Position numbers and translations under genes: made by a program. A stretch of DNA of 64,000 nt from the NCBI GenBank assembly GCA_003543235.1, contig DPJA01000038.1, positions 260,415 through 324,414 of the forward strand, written 5' to 3'. The notes beneath the pieces were generated by a model. That model was not told where the DNA came from. It was given only the letters and a program-made list of their open reading frames with translations, and searched no databases. This DNA comes from Lachnospiraceae bacterium (lineage in GTDB: Bacteria > Bacillota > Clostridia > Lachnospirales > Anaerotignaceae). Below are positions 1 to 7,450 of this stretch, in pieces (position 1 is the stretch's first letter; every line of letters begins with the position of its first letter).

Positions 1-179
1 TCCACTTGTGCTGTATAAATTTTAGTCTTTCCACCGTCCAACTTAGCTTTAAGTTCGTCACATTTACTTTTAGTTCTGCTTGCAATCATTATTTCTTCAA
101 AAATATCACTGTTTTGGCAGCATTTGTGAATTGCAACGCTTGCTACTCCTCCACAGCCAATAATTAGTGCTTTTCCCAT
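1..179 (-). CDS. Carboxynorspermidine/carboxyspermidine dehydrogenase, N-terminal fragment
   Basis: This is the first 59 codons of a gene that continues past the left edge. The protein begins MGKALIIGCGGVASVAIHK, a Rossmann GxGGV nucleotide-binding loop, and continues with an IASRTKSKCDELK stretch. I recognise this as the saccharopine-dehydrogenase-like enzyme that condenses aspartate semialdehyde with putrescine or diaminopropane using NADPH. The ATG has a GGAG ribosome binding site 8 to 9 bases upstream. It lies 127 bases downstream of speB in the same direction, so it probably belongs to the polyamine operon and would supply carboxyspermidine for a decarboxylase outside the window. Only the N-terminus is visible, so another saccharopine-dehydrogenase-like enzyme cannot be excluded. 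Confidence 0.8.
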   Translation of the reverse strand, partial: MGKALIIGCGGVASVAIHKCCQNSDIFEEIMIASRTKSKCDELKAKLDGGKTKIYTAQV

Positions 180-306
180 TATAAAAAACTCCAATCCGTC
201 GCTTCGCATCGACACAAAATATATTTTTAATCCACTCTTACCCCACGAAGTAGAGATATGATAAGAATGTTTTCTCTAAATAAGCTTTGTACTTTTTCAG
301 CACATT

Positions 307-1161
307 CTAAAATTCATTTATAGATAACAACATTTCCCTAAGCACTTTACAAGCTACTGCAGTAGAAGCTCCACTTTGGTCATATATAGGTGACAATTCA
401 TTGATATCACAGCCAACAATTTTCAGTTTACATACGCATGAAATTGCCTCAATCAGCTCCATAAAGCTAACGCCTCCAGCCTCTGGAGTTCCTGTTCCCG
501 GAAACACAGATGGGTCCAACACATCAAGGTCCAAAGTAAAATAAACTGGCTTTCCTTGTAACTTTTCAACTGTTTCTTTCAAGGTATTAAAGTTGAACTT
601 GTTCATATAAGTATGATTCTTTGCAAAAACAAACTCACTTTTCTCTCCTGAGCGAATGCCAAACTGAAAAATTCGGTCTTTTCCCACAATGTCGTAGCAT
701 CGTCGTAGAACCGTTGCATGGGAATATTTTTCTTCTAAATAGTCATCCCGTAGGTCTGCGTGTGCATCAAAGTGAATTATATGCAAGTCGGCATATTTTT
801 TCTGCACCGCACGCACTGCACCCAATGTTACTAAATGCTCTCCACCAATCATAAGCGGCAGTTTAGCATCGTCTAATATTTGCGTTGTATAATCTTCTAT
901 TTGCTGCAAAACCCTCTGGGTATTTCCAAATGGAAGCTCCAAATCTCCTCCATCAAAAACATTCCTATCACAAAGGTCTTGGTCTTTATAAGGGCTGTAA
1001 GTTTCCAACCCAAATGATTCACTTCGTATTGCCTTACTGGCAAATCGTGTACCTGGTCTATAGGATGTGGTTGAATCAAATGGAGCACCAAAAATAACAA
1101 TATCAGCTTCGGCATATTCCTTATCACATCCTAGAAAGGTTTCAACATTTCTATTCAACAT
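307..1161 (-). CDS. speB: Agmatinase
   Basis: The 284-residue protein is a ureohydrolase that splits agmatine into putrescine and urea. The binuclear manganese ligands are all present: GGEH (His109), DAHAD (Asp132, His134, Asp136) and DLDVLDPS (Asp211, Asp213). The length is typical for the arginase/agmatinase family. Its start overlaps the end of speE by 11 bases, with a GGGAG ribosome binding site inside speE, so the two are translationally coupled. The upstream arginine-decarboxylase-type gene makes agmatine the likely substrate rather than arginine or guanidinobutyrate, although the family members are hard to separate by motif alone. Confidence 0.92.
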   Translation of the reverse strand: MLNRNVETFLGCDKEYAEADIVIFGAPFDSTTSYRPGTRFASKAIRSESFGLETYSPYKDQDLCDRNVFDGGDLELPFGNTQRVLQQIEDYTTQILDDAKLPLMIGGEHLVTLGAVRAVQKKYADLHIIHFDAHADLRDDYLEEKYSHATVLRRCYDIVGKDRIFQFGIRSGEKSEFVFAKNHTYMNKFNFNTLKETVEKLQGKPVYFTLDLDVLDPSVFPGTGTPEAGGVSFMELIEAISCVCKLKIVGCDINELSPIYDQSGASTAVACKVLREMLLSINEF

Positions 1162-2002
1162 TTTTTAACATCTCCCATACATAATTAGGCAATGCAAATG
1201 AACCTATATGCAACGTTGTATTGTAGTATTGCGTATGGATTTTAAGCTCATTCCAGTGTTCTTCGTTTAATTGTGCAATTGGCTGATACTTCTTTGAAGC
1301 AAATCCAAACAGCCAGTGACCTGAAGGGTAAGTTGGAATATGAGCTTGATATACCCTACTAATTGGAAAAGATTCCACAATACGTTTATGTGCACGCAGC
1401 ATAGCAGTTGCATCATCTTTATAAAATGGACTCTCATGCTGATTAACCATAATTCCATCTTCTTTGAGGGCTTTAAAGCAATTCCCGTAAAATTCCTTAG
1501 AAAAGAGTCCTTCACCTGGGCCGAATGGGTCAGTTGAGTCTACAATTATTAAGTCATAGGCATTTTCATGTTTTCTAATAAATTTAAGTCCATCCTGAAA
1601 ATAAAGTTTTACACGTTCATCTTCAAAACCACAAGCCGTTTTAGGAAGAAACTCCTTGCAAACACGCACAACTTCCTCATCAATTTCAACAATATCAATG
1701 GTTTCTATACTTTTATATTTTGAAAGTTCCCTTGCCACACCGCCATCTCCAGCCCCAATAACTAAAATATTTTTAGCATTTGGGTGTACAGCCATAGGTG
1801 TGTGAACAATCATTTCATGGTAGATAAATTCATCTTTTTCTGTTAACATCATATATCCATCCAGTGTTAAAAACTTGCCAAATTCTTTGGATTCAAACAC
1901 ATCTATTGCTTGAAACTCACTTTTATGACTATAGAGCTGTTTGTTCACCTTTATAGAAAATTTCACGTCTTTCGTATGATATTCAGAGTACCATAAATCC
2001 AT
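1151..2002 (-). CDS. speE: Spermidine synthase
   Basis: This 283-residue aminopropyltransferase moves an aminopropyl group from decarboxylated S-adenosylmethionine to putrescine. The GAGDGG cofactor loop lies at residues 83-88, the acidic VEIDEE strand end follows near 105-110, and the catalytic DSTDP motif is at 155-159. Its start lies 1 base beyond the speA stop, with an AAAGGGGGG ribosome binding site inside the end of speA. It sits in the order speD-speA-speE-speB, so both substrates are made by neighbouring genes. Exact polyamine specificity (spermidine versus a longer or branched product) cannot be read from the sequence. Confidence 0.93.
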   Translation of the reverse strand: MDLWYSEYHTKDVKFSIKVNKQLYSHKSEFQAIDVFESKEFGKFLTLDGYMMLTEKDEFIYHEMIVHTPMAVHPNAKNILVIGAGDGGVARELSKYKSIETIDIVEIDEEVVRVCKEFLPKTACGFEDERVKLYFQDGLKFIRKHENAYDLIIVDSTDPFGPGEGLFSKEFYGNCFKALKEDGIMVNQHESPFYKDDATAMLRAHKRIVESFPISRVYQAHIPTYPSGHWLFGFASKKYQPIAQLNEEHWNELKIHTQYYNTTLHIGSFALPNYVWEMLKNVE

Positions 2003-2003
2003 T

Positions 2004-3464
2004 TTAGTGCCCCCCTTTCAAAATATTAATTTTGTTTGTTTGCAAATCTTCCGTTCCTGTTAATAAACAGCCTTTTTCCTTAGCATACTTAATGTAATCT
2101 ATTATTTCCTGTGTAATCAACTCACCAGGAGCAAGAATTGGAATTCCAGGTGGGTAGCACATAACAAATTCTGTGCAGATTTCCCCAATACTATCCTCTA
2201 ACATTACCAATTGCTTTTCAGCATAAAACGCATCCTGAGGAGCTACCATAACCGTTGGATTGATATATTCATGGTCCAACATACCTGTTTTGTCCTTTTG
2301 ATATATACGTTTAATTTCCGCTAAAGCACTAACTAGACGCTCCAAATTTTTGTGGCTATCTCCTATAGAGATGTATGCTAGAATGTTTCCAATATCACCA
2401 AACTCTATTTGTATATCATACTCATCCCGCAAAATATCATAAACCTCAATGCCCGCCATTCCTATGCCTAAGGTATTAATTGAAAGCTTTGTTGCGTCAA
2501 AATCAAAGACAGTATCGCCATTCACCAGCTCCTTGGAGTAAGCATAGTAACCACCAATGCTGTTTATTTCATCTCTTGCATACTGAGCCATTTCCATTAC
2601 CTGTTTAAATGTATCCTCACCATCTAATGCAAGCTTCTTTCTTGAAATATCAAGGCTGGAAAGCAAAAGGTACGAGCCACTTGTGGTTTGGGTCAGGTTA
2701 ATAATTTGACGCACATAGTGTGGGTTTACCTGATGCCCCAACAAAAGAATAGAGCTTTGAGTGAGAGATCCTCCAGATTTGTGCATACTAACTGCCGCCA
2801 AATCTGCACCTGCTGCCATAGCCGAAATAGGCATGTCCTTTCCAAAATAAAAGTGCGTACCATGTGCCTCATCAGCCAATACCTTCATGCCATGGCGGTG
2901 GGCTAGCTTAGTAATTGATTCAATGTCGGAGCAAATTCCATAGTAAGTTGGATTGTTCACAAGGACAGCTTTTGCATCTGGATTGTTTAGTATTGCCTGC
3001 TCAACCGCCTTTAGGGACATTCCCAAGGAAATACCAAGACGTTGGTTCAGTTCTGGATTAACATATACTGGCACTGCACCGCAAAGAATTAATGAATTAA
3101 TTACACTTCTATGTACGTTACGTGGAAGTATAATTTTATCATTCTTTTTACAAACCGACATAATCATGGCCTGTACTGCAGATGTTGTGCCATTGACCAT
3201 AAAGAAGGCATTTTTTGCACCAAAAGCCTCTGCTGCCAAATCTTCAGCTTCCTTAATAACTGAAACAGGATGGCACAAATTGTCCAACGGCTTCATGGAA
3301 TTAACATCCAGACTTAAGCATCTTTCCCCTAAAAACCACGTTAACTCTTTATTCCCTTTTCCCCTTTTATGCCCAGGAACATCAAATGGAACAACTCTTG
3401 AGGTTATAAAATCATTTAAGGCATCCATAATTGGTGCTTTGTTTTGAGTTTGTATTGTTTTCAA
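2004..3464 (-). CDS. speA: Arginine decarboxylase (Orn/Lys/Arg decarboxylase family, fold I)
   Basis: The 486-residue pyridoxal-phosphate enzyme has the Schiff-base lysine in SMHKSGG (Lys229) and the cofactor-binding DEAHG at 198-202. It is the short Gram-positive form of the family, like Bacillus SpeA. Arginine is the likely substrate because agmatinase is encoded two genes downstream, but lysine or ornithine decarboxylation is possible. The start is TTG at 3464, overlapping the speD stop as TTGA, with AAGGA about 9 bases upstream. A start at the later ATG of codon 13 is possible but lacks as good a ribosome binding site. Confidence 0.9.
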   Translation of the reverse strand: MKTIQTQNKAPIMDALNDFITSRVVPFDVPGHKRGKGNKELTWFLGERCLSLDVNSMKPLDNLCHPVSVIKEAEDLAAEAFGAKNAFFMVNGTTSAVQAMIMSVCKKNDKIILPRNVHRSVINSLILCGAVPVYVNPELNQRLGISLGMSLKAVEQAILNNPDAKAVLVNNPTYYGICSDIESITKLAHRHGMKVLADEAHGTHFYFGKDMPISAMAAGADLAAVSMHKSGGSLTQSSILLLGHQVNPHYVRQIINLTQTTSGSYLLLSSLDISRKKLALDGEDTFKQVMEMAQYARDEINSIGGYYAYSKELVNGDTVFDFDATKLSINTLGIGMAGIEVYDILRDEYDIQIEFGDIGNILAYISIGDSHKNLERLVSALAEIKRIYQKDKTGMLDHEYINPTVMVAPQDAFYAEKQLVMLEDSIGEICTEFVMCYPPGIPILAPGELITQEIIDYIKYAKEKGCLLTGTEDLQTNKINILKGGH

Positions 3465-4246
3465 TCTTCTTTTTCCTTTCTTGAAAATACATTGTTTCCG
3501 CTAAAAATTTCAATCATTTCCTGATGAATACTGTTGCTGATTTTCAGCCTTGTTTTTGGTGGTAACTCATATACATCTGTGTTAAACAAATAGTTCTGAA
3601 GTTCGATATTTTTAATTAGCAAGTTAGTGTGAAAGATGTTGGATTGGTAAACATTAATGTCTATAGCATCGTACTTTTCCAATGTGTCTTTAGCAATATA
3701 ATCCTGAATAGAGGTAATATTGTGGTCAATAAAAAGTTTTTTTCCATCAATATCCCTTGTGAAACCACGCACCTTATAATCCAAGGTGATAATATCCGAA
3801 TCAAAACTTCCAATTAAATAATCAAGGGTGCTAAGTGGTGTAATTTCTCCACAAGTAGCAACGTCAATATCTACCCTAAAGGTAGAAATTGCATTTTCTG
3901 GATGAAATTCAGGGTAAGTATGAACCGTTACATGGCTTTTGTCTAAATGTGCCACTACTGTATCTCCATTTTGTAATGTAACCATAGATTTTTCAGCTAT
4001 TAAAAACGTTACACTTGCACCTTGCGGGTCGTAATCCTGCTTTGAAACACTAATAACTGTTGCACCTATCATCTCCGTTAGGTGATAGAGAATGTTGGTC
4101 AAACGCTCTGAATTATATTGCTCATCAATATATGCAATATAATCCCTCTGTTCCCTTTCTGTCTTAGCATAGCAAACATCATAAATGTTAAAACTAAGTG
4201 ATTTAGTAAGGTTATTAAACCCGTACAATTTCAGCATATTTTCCAT
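3461..4246 (-). CDS. speD: S-adenosylmethionine decarboxylase proenzyme
   Basis: This 261-residue pyruvoyl enzyme makes decarboxylated S-adenosylmethionine for SpeE. It resembles the E. coli-type proenzyme in length and in the block LDKSHVTVHTYPEFHPE. Self-cleavage between Lys103 and Ser104 would turn the serine into the pyruvoyl group. A conserved cysteine in ATCGE lies near residue 132. I chose the ATG at 4246 because GAAAGGA lies 6 to 7 bases upstream; an in-frame upstream start at 4303 would add 19 hydrophobic residues that family members lack and that overlap a probable terminator. It is the first gene of the polyamine operon. Confidence 0.92.
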   Translation of the reverse strand: MENMLKLYGFNNLTKSLSFNIYDVCYAKTEREQRDYIAYIDEQYNSERLTNILYHLTEMIGATVISVSKQDYDPQGASVTFLIAEKSMVTLQNGDTVVAHLDKSHVTVHTYPEFHPENAISTFRVDIDVATCGEITPLSTLDYLIGSFDSDIITLDYKVRGFTRDIDGKKLFIDHNITSIQDYIAKDTLEKYDAIDINVYQSNIFHTNLLIKNIELQNYLFNTDVYELPPKTRLKISNSIHQEMIEIFSGNNVFSRKEKED

Positions 4247-4602
4247 AATTATCCTTTCAAATACAATAAAAAATCCCAAGCAAAAAAAATGGTATAATAC
4301 CATTCATCACTTGAGATTCGATTATCTTCAAAGCATGGATTAGTTGTTTTCGACACAATGCCGATTTTATTTATTCATCTAAGAAGGAATAGAGTCTATA
4401 TAGCAAGAATTACTTTTACTACTCTTATTGATCGTTTCACAAGTGATATGGTTTTAAGTAACCAACTTATAAAATTTGAGCTTCTAACTCAATCAATAAG
4501 GCAACTAAAGTTGCCGATTCGGCATTTGACCTGGCTGTCCGTCCGGCCGATTGTATTTGCATTGGCAAATATGGTCAAAAATTCTTTCATATTCATATCT
4601 GA
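4247..4602 (-). ncRNA. Structured 5' leader of the polyamine operon, candidate cis-regulatory RNA
   Basis: About 350 bases separate a strong promoter from speD, and the RNA can form several clean helices. TTTGACC (4573-4579) pairs perfectly with GGTCAAA (4525-4531), enclosing a 7-bp hairpin TATTTGC-CAAT-GCAAATA (4554-4571). A 6-bp hairpin GGCAAC-TTTA-GTTGCC follows (4500-4515), then TTGAG/CTCAA (4476-4492) and GGTT/AACC (4450-4463). AATGCCGA (4519-4526) can alternatively pair over a long range with TCGGCATT (4357-4364), and a terminator hairpin ends the leader. This closed helix plus terminator layout is typical of riboswitches or attenuators. I do not recognise the motif as a named class, and no convincing protein-coding frame explains it. 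Confidence 0.55.
4282..4304 (-). terminator. Intrinsic terminator candidate inside the speD leader
   Basis: On the minus strand AATGGTA and TACCATT form a short hairpin followed by eight T residues, ending about 35 bases before the speD start codon. An outer stem (AATCTCAAG at 4310-4318 with CTTGGGATT at 4272-4280, one G-U pair) could enclose it. The inner stem is AT-rich, so termination would be modest. A terminator just ahead of the ribosome binding site suggests attenuation of the operon. Confidence 0.55.
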
Positions 4603-4608
4603 ACTCAT

Positions 4609-4637
4609 ATTTTAGCATAATCAAAAATAAATGTCAA
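4609..4637 (-). promoter_or_regulatory. Sigma-A promoter of the polyamine operon
   Basis: A perfect TTGACA -35 box (4632-4637), a 17-base spacer and TAAAAT (4609-4614) face speD. Transcription would start near 4602 and give a leader of about 355 bases. Confidence 0.8.
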
Positions 4638-4671
4638 TGCTTTAAAAAACACAGTAATTCAATTAAAATTT

Positions 4672-5478
4672 TCAAATTTCCTTAATTATCGTCCTCACAA
4701 GGTCAATAAATTTTTCTTTCACTCGTTTAGTTGTTTCAATAACTTCTGCATGGTTAAGTGGTTGGGAATTAACACCAGCTGCCATATTTGTTATGCAACT
4801 TATGCCCAATACCTTTATACCACAATGGTTTGCAGTAATCACCTCTGGAACTGTACTCATTCCAACTGCATCGCCTCCAATTATACGCACCATTTGTATC
4901 TCTGCTGGCGTTTCAAAGCTTGGTCCAGTCATGGCACAGTATACACCTCGCTTTAAATTAAGTCCTTTAATTTCTCCTGTTTTCATAGCAATGTCAATCA
5001 TTTCTTTGTCGTACCCGTTGCTCATGTCGGGAAATCTTGTGCCGAAAGCATCTAAATTTGCTCCAATAAGCGGATTTGTACCCATCATGTTTATATGGTC
5101 GGTTATAACCATCAAATCCCCTGTACTAAAGTTTGTGTTCACACCACCTGCAGCATTAGTTACAATCAGCTTTTCAACTCCAAGCAATTTCATAAGTCTT
5201 ATGGGAAAAGTTACCTCTGTAAGATTGTAACCTTCATAAAAATGAAATCTACCCTGCATACAAATAAGTTCAGATGTAACAACAAAACGTCCCTTATGCC
5301 CAATAACTGTGGAAACCGGAAGATTTGGAACATCCTTGTAATCATAATATTCTGCATTTTCAAGACTATCACCAAAATCACCTAACCCTGAACCAAGAAT
5401 AACTCCAATCTTTGGTGAATATTTTGTTCTTGTTTTTATATACTCAGCTGCCTGTTCAAGCCTTTTCATAAGCTCCAT
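4672..5478 (-). CDS. punA: Purine nucleoside phosphorylase
   Basis: The 268-residue protein belongs to the trimeric PNP family that phosphorolyses inosine and guanosine to the free base and ribose-1-phosphate. GVILGSGLG near the N-terminus forms the phosphate-binding loop, His61 lies in GHKGRF, the QGRFHFYEGY block is at 75-84, and NAAGG and FETPAE follow. Its length matches the family. The ATG at 5478 has AGGGAG 8 to 9 bases upstream. It appears to be a single-gene unit; its stop is about 35 bases before the speD promoter, and I see no strong terminator between them. Confidence 0.93.
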   Translation of the reverse strand: MELMKRLEQAAEYIKTRTKYSPKIGVILGSGLGDFGDSLENAEYYDYKDVPNLPVSTVIGHKGRFVVTSELICMQGRFHFYEGYNLTEVTFPIRLMKLLGVEKLIVTNAAGGVNTNFSTGDLMVITDHINMMGTNPLIGANLDAFGTRFPDMSNGYDKEMIDIAMKTGEIKGLNLKRGVYCAMTGPSFETPAEIQMVRIIGGDAVGMSTVPEVITANHCGIKVLGISCITNMAAGVNSQPLNHAEVIETTKRVKEKFIDLVRTIIKEI

Positions 5479-5585
5479 GCAATCACTCTCCCTATCGACT
5501 TAATATTACCACTTTTTTATAAAAATTAAAAGATAATCAATAATTGTAATAAATATAGTATGTTCAATATTTTTTTAAAATAGTG

Positions 5586-5614
5586 TTGACAAAACAATTT
5601 TAATATGTTATTCT
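5586..5614 (+). promoter_or_regulatory. Promoter of the DUF2325 gene
   Basis: TTGACA (5586-5591), a 17-base spacer and TATTCT (5609-5614) precede the DUF2325 gene. The predicted start near 5621 falls at the edge of the palindrome at 5623-5638, a typical repressor layout. Confidence 0.75.
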
Positions 5615-5622
5615 CAATCCAA

Positions 5623-5638
5623 GTTAGCAGTTGCTAAC
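5623..5638. promoter_or_regulatory. 7-2-7 palindromic operator, first copy
   Basis: GTTAGCA-GT-TGCTAAC is a perfect inverted repeat with 7-base arms and a 2-base centre, sitting at the predicted transcription start of the DUF2325 gene. The same architecture recurs at 5961-5976. The sequence resembles sites bound by iron or manganese dependent DtxR/MntR-type repressors, but the regulator itself is not in the window. Confidence 0.7.
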
Positions 5639-5665
5639 CATTAAGTTTGTTTAAGGAGGCAATTT

Positions 5666-5947
5666 ATGAGTGTAGTTATTGTAGGTGGTCATGACTGTAT
5701 GGTCCGACAATATATGAATATTTGTGGTGATTTCAAATGTAAGGCAAAGGTTTTTACTCAGATGCCGGGAAATTTCAAATCTCAAATTGGGAAAGCAGAC
5801 CTAATCGTTCTGTTCACTAATACCGTTTCTCACAAAATGGTAACAGGTGCAAGTCAGGAAGCAAAAAAAGGTAACATTACTATAGCCCATTCTCGCAGTA
5901 GTAGTTCTTGTGCTTTAAAAAAGATACTTGAAGAACACTGCTGTTAA
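5666..5947 (+). CDS. DUF2325 family protein
   Basis: The 93-residue protein starts MSVVIVGGHDCM and ends with a cysteine pair (EEHCC); it has the Rossmann-like GGHD opening and the TNTVSH and SRSSSS segments of DUF2325 proteins. Its biochemical role is not established. An AAGGAGG ribosome binding site lies upstream of the ATG. It heads a plus-strand cassette with a DUF3793 gene and a flavodoxin, each of the first two behind a matching palindrome. From memory, DUF2325 genes are often found near ferrous-iron transport genes in Clostridia, which with the flavodoxin suggests a response to iron shortage; this is inference. Confidence 0.8.
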   Translation: MSVVIVGGHDCMVRQYMNICGDFKCKAKVFTQMPGNFKSQIGKADLIVLFTNTVSHKMVTGASQEAKKGNITIAHSRSSSSCALKKILEEHCC

Positions 5948-5957
5948 TTTTTAATAT
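5928..5957 (+). promoter_or_regulatory. Second promoter, ahead of the DUF3793 gene
   Basis: TTGAAG (5928-5933), an 18-base spacer and TAATAT (5952-5957) lie across the end of the DUF2325 gene. The expected start near 5964 falls inside the second palindrome. The -35 box is only a fair match. Confidence 0.5.
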
Positions 5958-5960
5958 TGA

Positions 5961-5976
5961 GTTAGTTCTAACTAAC
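5961..5976. promoter_or_regulatory. 7-2-7 palindromic operator, second copy
   Basis: GTTAGTT-CT-AACTAAC is a perfect inverted repeat with the same arm and spacer lengths as the site at 5623-5638 and the same GTTAG/CTAAC ends. It ends 14 bases before the DUF3793 start codon, so a bound repressor would block initiation. Confidence 0.7.
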
Positions 5977-5990
5977 AAGAAAGGATTATT

Positions 5991-6548
5991 ATGAGTACAT
6001 TTGAAAGTTTACTTATAGCACATTGTGCCCCAACGCTTTTAGGCATAAAGCAAGCAAATTTATTTTCATGTCCAATTGAAAACCAACAGGAATTTCTTTC
6101 TGAGTTGGACAAGTATAATGTTCTTCTTAATTCCAAGGACATATATTTTAAGGTGCTGTATACCTGTAAAAGCAGGCTTTTTATAATTACATATAGAAAG
6201 CAGCCAATGCTTGCATCATTAAAATCAAAAAAAATTGAACAATTTCTTAAAAGCATTGGCTACCCTGTTTCCTCATTGGAAAATAGCTTAGATTTTTTAG
6301 GAACCCGCATAACAGGCTGTGATGAATTTCCCCACGAAATTGGATTTTTCTTAGGATATCCCACAGATGATGTGCTTGAATTTATTAAACACAAAGGCTT
6401 GAATTTTAAATTCTGCGGATATTGGAAAGTATACAGCGACGAAGATAAGGCCAAAAAACTGTTTAGCCAATACCGAAAATGCAACGCATTTCTTTTAAAA
6501 AAGGCAGAAGCAGGCATACCATTATCAAAGCTTTTAGGTGTAGCCTGA
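5991..6548 (+). CDS. DUF3793 family protein
   Basis: The 185-residue protein has the DUF3793 pattern: an N-terminal AHCAPTLLGIKQANLFSC block, a central LEFLGTRI-like segment (LDFLGTRITGCDEFPHE), then EIGFFLGYPTDDV and YWKVYSDEDKA. Its function is unknown. No signal peptide or membrane segment is visible, so it should be cytosolic. The ATG follows AAAGGA. It lies between DUF2325 and a flavodoxin, 32 bases before the latter, so the two are probably cotranscribed. I take the context as iron limitation or redox stress, by inference only. Confidence 0.8.
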   Translation: MSTFESLLIAHCAPTLLGIKQANLFSCPIENQQEFLSELDKYNVLLNSKDIYFKVLYTCKSRLFIITYRKQPMLASLKSKKIEQFLKSIGYPVSSLENSLDFLGTRITGCDEFPHEIGFFLGYPTDDVLEFIKHKGLNFKFCGYWKVYSDEDKAKKLFSQYRKCNAFLLKKAEAGIPLSKLLGVA

Positions 6549-6580
6549 TGCAAATATAAATTATAGGAGGATTTATTAAG

Positions 6581-7006
6581 ATGGAGAAAATAGCAGTAAT
6601 TTATTGGAGTGGAACTGGAAACACAGCATCAATGGCAGAAGAAATAGCAAGAGGAATTAATGAGAATGGTGCACAAGCTGATTTGTTTACAGTAGATGCT
6701 TTTAGCGGAAATGTTTCCGACTATGAAAAAATTGCGTTTGGTTGCTCGTCTATGGGAGATGAGGTTCTTGAAGAAAGTGAATTTGAACCATTTTTCGAAA
6801 AAATTGAAAACAGTTTAAGTGGTAAAAAGATTACTCTTTTCGGTTCATACGGCTGGGGTGATGGCAAATGGATGCGTGATTGGCAGGAAAGAGTTGAAAA
6901 TAGAGGCGGAAACCTTTTTTCAGAAGGTCTTATTGCAAATGGCTTCCCTGATGCTGATGCTAAAGAGCAATGCTACGCTTTAGGTAAAACTTTCGCTGCA
7001 TATTAA
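6581..7006 (+). CDS. Flavodoxin
   Basis: The 141-residue short-chain flavodoxin carries FMN and can replace ferredoxin as a low-potential electron carrier. The phosphate-binding loop is YWSGTGNTASMA near residues 8-19, and the isoalloxazine-contacting loops are around GCSSMGDEVLE and FGSYGWGDGKWM. AGGAGG lies about 10 bases before the ATG. It is the last gene of the DUF2325-DUF3793 cassette and is followed by a clear terminator. Control by the upstream palindromes would fit the common pattern of flavodoxin induction when iron is scarce. Confidence 0.92.
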   Translation: MEKIAVIYWSGTGNTASMAEEIARGINENGAQADLFTVDAFSGNVSDYEKIAFGCSSMGDEVLEESEFEPFFEKIENSLSGKKITLFGSYGWGDGKWMRDWQERVENRGGNLFSEGLIANGFPDADAKEQCYALGKTFAAY

Positions 7007-7021
7007 ATTCAACTTTAATAC

Positions 7022-7056
7022 AAAACCAGCAGCTCTTTTTAGAGTCGCTGGTTTTT
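7022..7056 (+). terminator. Terminator after the flavodoxin gene
   Basis: AAAACCAGC and GCTGGTTTTT form the base of a hairpin, with CTCT/AGAG extending it, ending in a T-run. It separates the plus-strand cassette from the convergent gene at 7073-7393. Confidence 0.8.
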
Positions 7057-7072
7057 GTATTTATTCTTGGCT

Positions 7073-7393
7073 TTAAATTATTTCATCTGTTTTACCTTCA
7101 TTATCAAATATAAATCCAATCTTAACGCAGTCTATCCCTATAACCATCGTATGCTTTTGTGTTTTAAAAATCATAGGATGCCCATTTTTTTTAACAACAA
7201 CGGCATCATTTCTTTTTCCGTCTTTATTCCAGTAGTTAAGAAAATAAAAATCACCATCATTTTTAATTGCCCACGTAAATTCACTCATACGCTTAACAAA
7301 AAATTCTTCATCGCAATTAAAGTATTTAAACAGCTCCTTTTGAGCATTAGTATAATTTTCTATAAAATCTTTTCTCTTATCGTAGTTACGCAT
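7073..7393 (-). CDS. Small hypothetical protein
   Basis: I do not recognise this 106-residue protein. It is acidic to neutral, begins MRNYDKRKDFIENY and contains an aromatic stretch (WAIKNDGDFYFLNYW) that suggests a small beta-rich fold. It has no signal peptide, membrane segment or cysteine motif. I chose the ATG at 7393 because GGAGGG lies 8 bases upstream, whereas the ATG at 7402 is only 3 bases from it. It lies between the uvrA stop and the flavodoxin terminator, and could be cotranscribed with uvrA because no terminator is visible between them. Confidence 0.6.
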   Translation of the reverse strand: MRNYDKRKDFIENYTNAQKELFKYFNCDEEFFVKRMSEFTWAIKNDGDFYFLNYWNKDGKRNDAVVVKKNGHPMIFKTQKHTMVIGIDCVKIGFIFDNEGKTDEII

Positions 7394-7450
7394 AACATGC
7401 ACCCTCCATAGTAATTTTCATAATCCCTATATATGGTACAATCATTACGC

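Noticed and set aside
198..213. GTCG...CGAC short palindrome between speB and the dehydrogenase gene
   Set aside because: The arms are only four bases; I saw no second copy and no promoter or terminator context.
2953..3447. 164-codon plus-strand frame opposite speA
   Set aside because: It is antisense to a complete, motif-bearing gene and has no ribosome binding site or family features.
4550..4578. TTGACC-17-TACAAT as a second promoter for speD
   Set aside because: The spacing is right, but both boxes are part of the closing helix and hairpin of the proposed leader RNA, and a better promoter lies 60 bases upstream.
4499..4608. A minus-strand frame in the speD leader (MSSDMNMKEFLTIF...) with a stop after 39 codons, plus a second frame that reads AESATLVALLIELEAQIL
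   Set aside because: There is no ribosome binding site, the two frames need a shift, and the same bases form perfect RNA helices. I treat the region as structured RNA, not a split gene or recoding site.
7055..7411. 118-codon plus-strand frame after the flavodoxin gene
   Set aside because: It begins inside the terminator hairpin and lies antisense to a minus-strand gene with a good ribosome binding site.
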